In this document: piece by piece, positions 6,838 through 11,448 of the stretch
Layout: each line of letters begins with the position of its first letter
Position numbering within the stretch: the stretch's first letter is position 1
Assembly: GCA_023231105.1 (NCBI GenBank)
Contig: JALNWB010000134.1
Coordinates: 1-11,448 of the forward strand
Direction: 5' to 3'
DNA: 11,448 nucleotides
Source: Ignavibacteriaceae bacterium
GTDB lineage: Bacteria; Bacteroidota; Ignavibacteria; Ignavibacteriales; Ignavibacteriaceae
Notes under the pieces: model-generated
The model's database searches: none
The model's input: the letters and a program-made list of their open reading frames with translations, nothing else
Told to the model about the DNA's origin: nothing
Position numbers and translations under genes: made by a program

Positions 6838-8388
6838 ATGCAGTTGGAAAAAGATCTTCAGTCAATTCAGGAAGCGCGCGAATTAGCCCGCAAAGCCAAA
6901 GAAGCGCAGCTTGAATTTAAAAATTACAGTCAAGAGCAAGTTGATAAAATAGTTAAAGCAATGGCTGACGCCGGCTACCAGAACGCCGAACGGCTTGCAA
7001 AAATGGCTTGCGACGAGAGTGGTTTTGGTAAAGTTCAAGACAAAATTATAAAAAATCAATTCGGCACAAAGAATGTGTATGATTCGATTAAAGATCTAAA
7101 AACAGTCGGGGTGATTGAAAGTCTTCACAAAGGAAAAGTTTTAAAAATAGCCGAACCGATGGGAGTTGTTGCCGCGCTTATTCCTTCAACAAATCCGACA
7201 TCAACAGCAATGTTCAAAGCGATAATTTCTTTGAAATGCAGAAACGGAATTGTCGCAAGTCCGCATCCGCGAACGGTGAATTGCACCGCCGAAGCATTAC
7301 GCATTCTTTCCGATGCGGCTGATAAAGCAGGCGCTCCGAAAGGCTTGATTCAATGTATGACCAATCCGACGATTGAAGGAACAGATGCACTGATGCACGA
7401 TAAAAACATCGCTGTAATTCTTGCAACCGGCAGCAATCCGATGGTAAAAGCAGCATACAGTTCAGGAACACCTGCGTACGGCGTTGGTTCGGGAAATGTT
7501 CCAGCTTTTATTGAACGAACTGCGAATTATAAAAAAGCCGTTGCCGATATTGTTTACGGAACTACGTTCGACAATGGAACTTTATGTTCATCCGAACAAG
7601 CAATGATAGTTGACAGACCTTTAAAAGATAAAGTTGTTGAAGAATCAAAACGGCAGGGTTGCTATTTTGTAAATGAAGAAGAAAAAATAAAACTCGGTAA
7701 AGCAATTTTAAAAGATGGAAGAATTAATCCCGAGATAGTTGGAAAACCTGCGCCGTGGATTGCAAATCATGCCGGATTTTCTGTTCCCGATTCAACAAAA
7801 GTTTTAGTTGCAGAGTGTACAACCGTAGGAAAGCAAGAACCACTTTCGTATGAAAAACTTTCACCAATTTTAGCTTTCTACACGGTTGATGGCTGGCTTG
7901 AAGGCTGCCATAAATGTATTGAGTTACTTCAGTTCGGCGGAGTTGGACACACGATGGCGATCCACAGCAACGATAACGAAATAATTATGAAGTTCGCTCT
8001 TGAAAAACCGGCATTTAGAATTTTGGCGAACACAGTTGCATCACTTGGCGCGGTTGGATTTACTACTTCCCTTCTTCCTTCTTTAACACTTGGACCGGGA
8101 ACCTGGGGCGGATCGATTATTTCAGAGAATGTTTCGGCAAAACATCTGATGAACATAAAATATCTTGCGTTTGAAACGAATCCTATTAACAGTGGCAAAA
8201 CTTCATCTTCTTTTACGCAACAAGGCGGAAGTTTTATTCAAGAGATAGAAGATCGTTTGAGAGCCCGTGCAGGAAATCCGGCTGTAAACCAGAATTACAA
8301 TACTGAAAAGAAAACTAAACAGACAGAATATGGAAGCGGAATAAGTGAAGAGCAGATAATGAAGATTATTAAAGAGTTTAAAGTTTAA
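6838..8388 (+). CDS. CoA-acylating aldehyde dehydrogenase with C-terminal helix extension
   Basis: 516 residues, of the EutE/PduP/AdhE-N family that interconverts an aldehyde plus CoA and NAD+ with acyl-CoA plus NADH. Visible signatures are MGVVAALIPSTNPTST (108-123), the nucleotide-binding stretch GVGSGNVPAFIE, catalytic Cys250 in DNGTLCSSEQ, and SLTLGPGTWGGSIISENVSAKH (two-part, about 415-436), which is closest to the AdhE/acetaldehyde dehydrogenase type. The catalytic domain ends near 447. Beyond it lie a short helix (464-475), a polar linker (about 478-500) and a final amphipathic helix (501-516) with I, I, I, I, F, V in hydrophobic register, resembling a microcompartment encapsulation peptide. 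The substrate (acetaldehyde, propionaldehyde or another) cannot be told. The ATG at 6838 is chosen for GAGGA four bases upstream; the in-frame TTG at 6814 lies within the promoter. No shell or cofactor-enzyme gene is in the window. Confidence 0.92.
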   Translation: MQLEKDLQSIQEARELARKAKEAQLEFKNYSQEQVDKIVKAMADAGYQNAERLAKMACDESGFGKVQDKIIKNQFGTKNVYDSIKDLKTVGVIESLHKGKVLKIAEPMGVVAALIPSTNPTSTAMFKAIISLKCRNGIVASPHPRTVNCTAEALRILSDAADKAGAPKGLIQCMTNPTIEGTDALMHDKNIAVILATGSNPMVKAAYSSGTPAYGVGSGNVPAFIERTANYKKAVADIVYGTTFDNGTLCSSEQAMIVDRPLKDKVVEESKRQGCYFVNEEEKIKLGKAILKDGRINPEIVGKPAPWIANHAGFSVPDSTKVLVAECTTVGKQEPLSYEKLSPILAFYTVDGWLEGCHKCIELLQFGGVGHTMAIHSNDNEIIMKFALEKPAFRILANTVASLGAVGFTTSLLPSLTLGPGTWGGSIISENVSAKHLMNIKYLAFETNPINSGKTSSSFTQQGGSFIQEIEDRLRARAGNPAVNQNYNTEKKTKQTEYGSGISEEQIMKIIKEFKV

Positions 8389-8423
8389 TTTTTTCTTGAA
8401 CGAAATTTGAAAACCAGTAGTAA

Positions 8424-8714
8424 ATGTATTACAAAATTGTTGAAGCCAAATATCTTAAGAACTTCTTAATTGAAGTAAAATTTCAAGATGGGAAATCGGG
8501 AATTGTTAACCTTGAAGAATATAAAAACAAAGGTGGAATTTTTTCCAAATTTAGTGATCCGGAATTTTTTAGAAACGTAAAGCTTAATAAAGAATTCGGT
8601 GTGCTTACCTGGGATGATGAAATTGACATTGCTCCTGAAACAATTTATTCTTTAGTAACAGGAGAACCTCTGCCTGAATGGATGCAGAAGAATGTAGGGA
8701 ATGAAGCCGCTTAA
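8424..8714 (+). CDS. DUF2442-family small protein
   Basis: 96 residues and soluble. It shows the DUF2442 pattern: an N-terminal two-strand unit (MYYKIVEAKYLKNFLIEVKF followed by DGKSGIVNLEEY), a GGIFSKFSDPEFFRNVKL segment (about 38-55), GVLTWDDEIDIAPETIY (about 60-76), and a short tail ending in GEPLPEWM. The biochemical function is unknown; relatives are short, widely scattered genes, often in pairs with other small genes in mobile or accessory regions. It lies 35 bases after the dehydrogenase stop with no promoter or clear ribosome binding site seen, so it may be co-transcribed. Its last bases overlap the start of a dehydrogenase-tail remnant (8701-8790), suggesting it arrived by an insertion or recombination here. 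No partner gene is present. Confidence 0.8.
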   Translation: MYYKIVEAKYLKNFLIEVKFQDGKSGIVNLEEYKNKGGIFSKFSDPEFFRNVKLNKEFGVLTWDDEIDIAPETIYSLVTGEPLPEWMQKNVGNEAA

Positions 8715-8790
8715 AACTTTGTCATCATCTACACAACAAGGCGGGCATTTTATTAAGGAAATTGAAGAACGCTTAAAATCTCTCGTTTAG
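8701..8790 (+). pseudogene. Remnant of a second aldehyde dehydrogenase 3' end
   Basis: The frame from 8713 reads KTLSSSTQQGGHFIKEIEER followed by LKSLV and TAG (8788-8790). It aligns without gaps to residues 454-475 of the dehydrogenase upstream (DNA 8197-8262): 16 of 22 residues and 49 of 66 bases match, with eight codons differing only synonymously. That substitution pattern means the two tails diverged while both were translated, so this is the end of a once-functional paralogue rather than a fresh copy. The rest of that gene is missing; DUF2442 occupies the space. The remnant ends where the extant enzyme continues into its linker and helix. An ATG at 8701 opens the frame (29 codons) but has no properly spaced ribosome binding site, so I do not call it a gene. 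Confidence 0.7.
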
Positions 8791-8850
8791 GTCTTAGACA
8801 GCAACAGCTAATTGTTCCCTTTTTCATCTCTTATAAAATACTTTCGTATC

Positions 8851-8875
8851 CTTTTTAATCCTATTAAGGTTTTTT
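8851..8875 (+). terminator. Weak candidate terminator after the dehydrogenase/DUF2442 unit
   Basis: TTAAT (8855-8859), a CCT loop and ATTAA (8863-8867) form a short stem extendable by two T·G wobbles, followed by six T (8870-8875). The stem is AT-rich and weak, but the position, about 60 bases after the last coding trace, is sensible. Confidence 0.3.
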
Positions 8876-8903
8876 CAATTGTTTTCTTGTAGAGAGAATA
8901 GTT

Positions 8904-9300
8904 TTTCCCCTAAAGGAAAATGAAAAATGCCGTAAGGGAAAAAAGAAATACCGTAAAGAGGAAATGAAATCCCCAACATGGGAAATGCTTTTCCCTACAT
9001 TCCAAACCGTTTTCCTTAAGGAGAAAGTGAAATCCCTTAAGGAGAAAAGAAAATCCCTTAAGGCAAAAAAAATTATCCAAGGAAAAATGAAAATACCTTA
9101 AGGGAAAAAGGAAATACCGTAAGGAAAAGTAAAGTTCCCCTAAGGAGAAAGTGCTCTCCCCAACGTCAATTTACGTTTGCCCAAAGGAGAAATGAAAATT
9201 CCGTAAGGAAAAAGTGATTTCCCCGAAGGAGAAAGAGAAAATCCCTTGGAGAAAAATGATTTCCCTTAAGGAAAAATGATTTTTCCCTAATAAAAAGTGC
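8904..9300. repeat. Degenerate 21-bp tandem repeat array, about 19 units
   Basis: Nearly every 21 bases a pyrimidine-poor unit restarts: TCCCTTAAGGAGAAA followed by six bases, usually ATGAAA, GTGAAA or ATGATT. Most units are exactly 21 bases (a few 18, 20 or 22). Many contain the dyad CCTTAAGG or the variant CCGTAAGG; cleanest copies lie at about 9010-9060, 9095-9125 and 9255-9280. Two units (about 8979-8999 and 9158-9178) have diverged inner sequence but keep the spacing. The plus strand is strongly purine-rich. No credible coding sequence spans it; the minus-strand frame is F/L/S-rich low complexity. There is no spacer/repeat contrast, so it is not CRISPR. Function unknown. Confidence 0.85.
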
Positions 9301-9414
9301 GAATATGAGGTAAAAACGAAGAGAACGAGGAAATAAACAGTTTTGTGCTTGAACAATAAATCGAAGTGTTTATCAGAGGTAGATTCAGGATGGAATATTA
9401 ACTCCTGAACCCTT

Positions 9415-9432
9415 AAACTGTTGAAACAGTTT
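9415..9432. repeat. Hairpin AAACTG/CAGTTT
   Basis: AAACTGTTGAAACAGTTT is a perfect inverted repeat (8-bp arms around GA, or 6-bp arms with a TTGAAA loop). It is the first palindrome inside the repeat cluster. No T-run follows directly, so a terminator role is weak. Confidence 0.5.
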
Positions 9433-9455
9433 CTTACTTAATCGTTTAGTCACAT

Positions 9456-9477
9456 ACACCTCGATAAATCGAGGTGT
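9456..9477. repeat. Perfect 10-bp-arm hairpin, AA centre
   Basis: ACACCTCGAT (9456-9465), AA, ATCGAGGTGT (9468-9477). The arms match perfectly. The T-AA-A centre is shared with the hairpin at 10927-10942 and, on the other strand, with 9507-9532, while the outer arm sequences differ. Confidence 0.7.
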
Positions 9478-9506
9478 TAATGGAATACCTACTTCGGTGA
9501 AGATAT

Positions 9507-9532
9507 TAACACCGGAATTTATTCCGGTGTTA
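9507..9532. repeat. Perfect 12-bp-arm hairpin, TT centre
   Basis: TAACACCGGAAT (9507-9518), TT, ATTCCGGTGTTA (9521-9532). It has the longest perfect arms in the window. It shares ACACC/GGTGT ends with the hairpin at 9456-9477 but has a different inner stem (GGAAT versus TCGAT), so pairing is kept while sequence varies. Confidence 0.7.
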
Positions 9533-9553
9533 TAAAACGAGGTAAATAGGTTT

Positions 9554-9588
9554 AACCGTTTTACCCGTGCGCCTTCGGCGTAACGGTT
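9554..9588. repeat. Two-level stem-loop AACCGTT/AACGGTT
   Basis: AACCGTT (9554-9560) pairs with AACGGTT (9582-9588). Inside the loop, CGCC (9570-9573) and GGCG (9577-9580) pair across TTC. It is the last structured piece before the right-hand direct repeat. Confidence 0.5.
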
Positions 9589-9618
9589 TGGTGCTTGAAC
9601 GATTAATCGAGATGTTAA

Positions 9619-9919
9619 TGTTTCCGATCCTCTGCTTTAAGGTTTTTTGTTTGTTGTGATTAGTGTAGTGAGAATAATTGGTTGAACATTATTTTTTTGA
9701 AATATTTGAAAATTGCCAATAAAATGTTTAGGTTTACCCATAATAATTATTGAGAGATGAGGCTACTTTATTTCTTCATTAGTTTTACATAGAACAACAT
9801 TACCGAACGGGGTAAATGATACGTTACCCTCTCCCCTTTCATTACCTACAAAGAAAATACGAACAAAAGAATTTTATTTGAAGAAATTTAAATATTTTTT
9901 ATTTAAGAGTGAACTAAAT
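9619..9919. other. AT-rich gene-free stretch
   Basis: No credible ORF, tRNA or strong promoter was found. The only structure noted is TTACC (9800-9804), GGGTAA (9810-9815) and TTACCC (9824-9829), in which the middle segment can pair with either neighbour. The last 80 bases before the next gene are very A/T-rich and may hold its promoter, but no box stands out. Confidence 0.5.
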
Positions 9920-9964
9920 ATAATTAATATGGCAGTATTGCATTTTAACATAATACACCATTAA
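9920..9964 (+). repeat. 45-bp element, copy A, upstream of the 9990 gene
   Basis: Matches 10962-11006 at 37 of 45 bases and lies 25 bases before the ATG at 9990, just as the other copy lies 29 bases before the next gene. It contains GGCAGTATT (9931-9939), ATTTTAACATAATAC (9942-9956) and ACCATTA (9957-9963). GTATT (9935-9939) can pair with AATAC (9952-9956). Function unknown: promoter/operator, leader RNA, or recombination-site remnant. Confidence 0.65.
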
Positions 9965-9989
9965 CCGATAACCAATAAAAGAAAACAAC

Positions 9990-10721
9990 ATGAAAAAAAT
10001 AAGCTATGTATTCCTTTTTTTTCTCTGTCTACAAAACTTATCTGCTCAATCTAACGTGAACAAAACGCAATTATCCAGTATAGATTCACTTACCATTGTA
10101 ATGTTAAAACAACAAATCGAAAGTGCGCATTTTTTTAATGAGAGAATATTAAATACAGTTTATTGGACACTTAGCTTTGTCGGAGCTTTTACATTACTCT
10201 TAGTAGGTTTTAACTGGTATATGAACTTTCGTTTTGCAGATAGGGATAAGAAGCTGTTAGCGCAAGAACTTAACTCTAATGTCGAGATGCAAGTCATGGC
10301 ACTTAGAACTGATATGACAACTCTTATTGGTACTCGAACTGCAGAAGTTGTGAAAAGTGAAGTTTCCAAATCTCTTTTAGATATTACTGATTCTCTTTCG
10401 CTCTTAAAAGCTAAAATTTTGGAATTGCAATTCTTTAAGTTGGAGTATGAGCAAACATACTGGGAACAAAGGAATGTCCCTGGTAATATAATTACTTATG
10501 CAAAAGAGCGCTTAAGTTTTGCATCTAAATATAACAATGGATTGCATATTGGAGCAGCACTTAATGCAATTACCAAAACTTTGAAAGATAATCCCAATAT
10601 GGCCCTCTTTCATACTAACAGATCTGAATTAATCTCAATAATTGATGATCTTCCTCCGAGATTTGAACCAGATGTTGAAGTAATTCGTGCTCTGTTGAGA
10701 AATGTTACGGTTACCTCCTAA
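9990..10721 (+). CDS. Unrecognised exported/bitopic membrane protein with coiled coil
   Basis: 243 residues; I do not recognise a family. The start MKKISYVFLFFLCLQNLSAQ is a signal peptide with likely cleavage after A19. A second strong hydrophobic helix lies at about 57-77 (TVYWTLSFVGAFTLLLVGF), followed by positively charged RFADRDKK. This suggests a short periplasmic N-terminal segment, one membrane anchor and a long cytoplasmic part. Residues about 84-150 have a heptad-like coiled-coil character, and the C-terminus (about 160-243) is helical and soluble. No catalytic motif is seen. There is no Shine-Dalgarno sequence, only an A-rich leader (AATAAAAGAAAACAAC), which is common in Bacteroidota relatives. 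It follows copy A of the 45-bp element and ends 18 bases before a hairpin. Its isolation among repeats suggests an accessory gene. Confidence 0.75.
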   Translation: MKKISYVFLFFLCLQNLSAQSNVNKTQLSSIDSLTIVMLKQQIESAHFFNERILNTVYWTLSFVGAFTLLLVGFNWYMNFRFADRDKKLLAQELNSNVEMQVMALRTDMTTLIGTRTAEVVKSEVSKSLLDITDSLSLLKAKILELQFFKLEYEQTYWEQRNVPGNIITYAKERLSFASKYNNGLHIGAALNAITKTLKDNPNMALFHTNRSELISIIDDLPPRFEPDVEVIRALLRNVTVTS

Positions 10722-10739
10722 CCTTTTTAATTAGTCAGA

Positions 10740-10775
10740 GGCGGATGAATAAGTGAAGAGGTCCGCCAGATTTTT
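10740..10775 (+). terminator. Candidate terminator after the 9990 gene
   Basis: GGCGGA (10740-10745) and TCCGCC (10762-10767) form a GC-rich 6-bp stem with a 16-base loop, followed by AGA and TTTTT (10771-10775). The large loop makes it imperfect, but it begins 18 bases after the stop codon. Confidence 0.4.
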
Positions 10776-10827
10776 CAGCTTTTGGTTGAGGCAAGCAGGA
10801 AAGAGAAAAACAAGTTCCTTTGACAAT

Positions 10828-10900
10828 CCGCAAATGCGGGTGCTTAGATAAAATGTTCGTTCTTTATACAGTTTATAAAGCACAAACCGATGAACCGGTT
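10828..10900. repeat. Three short inverted repeats in the spacer
   Basis: CCGCA/TGCGG with AA centre (10828-10839), CTTTATA/TATAAAG with 5-base loop (10862-10880) and AACCG/CGGTT with 6-base loop (10885-10900) follow one another closely. All arms are perfect. The 314-base spacer 10722-11035 has no ORF, and these together with flanking hairpins are its main content. Confidence 0.5.
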
Positions 10901-10926
10901 GCGGAGTAAGATATGGTGGTAATCCC

Positions 10927-10942
10927 CACGACTAAAGTCGTG
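10927..10942. repeat. REP-like hairpin CACGACT-AA-AGTCGTG
   Basis: Perfect 7-bp arms around AA (10934-10935). The T-AA-A centre matches the hairpins at 9456-9477 and, reverse strand, 9507-9532. Such short palindromes with fixed centres are typical of REP sequences processed by Y1 (RAYT/IS200-type) transposases; that link is inferred. Confidence 0.6.
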
Positions 10943-10961
10943 AATTAATAGAAAAGTTTTA

Positions 10962-11006
10962 ATAATTAATTCGGCAGTGTTGGATTTTAACATAACACGC
11001 CGTTAT
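10962..11006 (+). repeat. 45-bp element, copy B, upstream of the 11036 gene
   Basis: Second copy of the element at 9920-9964 (37 of 45 bases). GTGTT (10977-10981) pairs with AACAC (10994-10998), and flanking GGC (10973-10975) pairs with GCC (10999-11001) with an A bulge. An alternative stem is ATAAC (10992-10996) with GTTAT (11002-11006). Differences from copy A at 10979, 10996 and 11002 keep both alternative pairings intact. Confidence 0.65.
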
Positions 11007-11035
11007 ATCATTTAATTAACTAAAAATGGAATTCT

Positions 11036-11448
11036 ATGAAAAAGATTTTAATAGTTATTTGTTTTATAAATGTTTCTATATCTGTTTGTCAAACAATAAA
11101 TTTTGAGGGAATACCAGAATTATTCGCTCCTGGTGTGATAAGTACTGAAAAATCTGAGGTTAAAATCACATTTTCAAAAAATGGGAAATTAGCTCTTTGG
11201 GGAGCTATTGGGAAGGAAAATGGTTTAGGTGGTTTTGATATTTGGCAATCTGAGAGAACAATAAATGGATGGAGTATACCTCAACCGGTTTCTTTTAATT
11301 CTGTTTATAATGATTTTGATCCAAGTTTTTCTGCTGATGGCACACTTATTTATTTCTTTTCTAATCGACCTGGTGGTATGGGTGGAGATGATCTTTACTA
11401 TGTTCCATATGATTCTTCTGCTCATTCATTTTCAATTCCTATAAATAT
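11036..11448 (+). CDS. Exported PD40/WD40-like beta-propeller protein, N-terminal part
   Basis: The first 137 codons of a gene running off the right edge. MKKILIVICFINVSISVCQT is a Sec signal peptide. A cysteine lies near the expected cleavage site but the preceding residue is V, so a lipoprotein is doubtful. The mature part shows PD40 (TolB-like) propeller blades: ITFSKNGKLALWGAIG, GGFDIWQSER, then DFDPSFSADGTLIYFFSNRP and GGDDLYYVPYD (about 94-125). Proteins with such repeats in Bacteroidota are exported and often act at the envelope, sometimes fused to an OmpA peptidoglycan-binding domain; whether one follows cannot be seen. The start is taken at 11036; an earlier ATG at 11026 is in another frame. 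Upstream GGA (11028-11030) is a weak ribosome binding site. Copy B of the 45-bp element lies 29 bases upstream. Confidence 0.8.
   Translation, partial: MKKILIVICFINVSISVCQTINFEGIPELFAPGVISTEKSEVKITFSKNGKLALWGAIGKENGLGGFDIWQSERTINGWSIPQPVSFNSVYNDFDPSFSADGTLIYFFSNRPGGMGGDDLYYVPYDSSAHSFSIPIN

Larger units (their letters stand above)
9338..9618. repeat. Hairpin-rich repeat cluster bounded by 35-bp direct repeats (REP/MITE-like)
   Basis: The outer segments 9338-9372 and 9584-9618 match at 28 of 35 bases and share GTGCTTGAAC. Related pieces of the AAATCGAGGTGTTAATG type occur at 9351-9372, 9462-9483 and 9600-9620. Between the ends lie four hairpins (listed separately). No ORF or transposase is present. 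It looks like a small non-autonomous palindromic element or several stacked REP-like units; the mobilising enzyme, if any, is outside the window. Confidence 0.55.

Noticed and set aside
8701..8790. Stand-alone 29-codon gene
   Set aside because: Its sequence is explained as a dehydrogenase tail remnant and its ATG lacks a properly spaced ribosome binding site.
8904..9300. CRISPR array
   Set aside because: Units are contiguous and degenerate, with no unique spacers and no cas genes.
9171..9356. Minus-strand 61-codon ORF with F-S-[FL]-[GR] seven-residue repeats
   Set aside because: It is the reverse reading of the 21-bp array; the period is divisible by three so frames stay open. It is low complexity with no ribosome binding site, and frame breaks occur within the array.
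9920..11006. Firm call of an integron cassette with attC sites
   Set aside because: No matching 5' attC half (R'' complementary to the RTTA end) was found at a plausible distance and no integrase is present; kept only as a hypothesis.
11026..11035. Earlier ATG before the PD40 gene
   Set aside because: It is out of frame with the signal peptide and propeller sequence.

Overview
The window is low-GC bacterial DNA from the Bacteroidota/Chlorobi/Ignavibacteria side of the tree; I favour an Ignavibacteria-like organism. This is inferred, not proven. The pointers are a long class II (B12-dependent) ribonucleotide reductase with a C-terminal zinc tail, a LiaF-like/LytS/LytTR operon, exported PD40 beta-propeller and OmpA-type barrel genes, A-rich leaders with weak ribosome binding sites, and at least one promoter of the TTG-N20-TAnnTTTG type described in Bacteroidetes.

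Left half (1-6778). On the minus strand, nrdJ (399-3986) is followed by the start of an exported, probable outer-membrane barrel gene (206 down to 1, running off the window). A divergent control region (3987-4275) separates nrdJ from a plus-strand operon: a four-helix membrane protein with five FGG repeats (4276-4992), a LytS/YehU-type sensor kinase (4996-6039) and a LytTR response regulator (6029-6778). The control region holds two exact 9-bp direct repeats starting 21 bp apart, the geometry expected of a LytTR-family binding site. The operon may therefore regulate itself and possibly nrdJ.

Middle (6779-8790). A CoA-acylating aldehyde dehydrogenase (6838-8388) has its own promoter. Its linker plus amphipathic C-terminal helix resembles a bacterial microcompartment encapsulation peptide, although no shell gene is in view. 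A DUF2442 protein follows (8424-8714). Directly after it is a 29-codon remnant (8701-8790) that is clearly homologous to the dehydrogenase tail but ends before the extension. This points to an old duplication, recombination or insertion at the locus.

Right part (8791-11448) is accessory in character. About 1.2 kb has no credible gene but is highly structured: a ~19-unit, 21-bp degenerate tandem array (8904-9300), a cluster of perfect hairpins with constant two-base centres and varying arms (9338-9618, REP-like), and an AT-rich stretch. Then come two exported-protein genes (9990-10721, unrecognised; 11036-end, PD40 propeller). Each is preceded by a copy of the same 45-bp element (9920-9964 and 10962-11006, about 82% identical), and the differences include compensatory changes in possible stems. 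A second hairpin-rich spacer lies between these genes. The most novel signals are the 45-bp element, the tandem array, the hairpin family, the duplicated dehydrogenase tail and the LytTR-like repeats.

No tRNA, rRNA, CRISPR array, transposase gene or recognisable riboswitch was seen.
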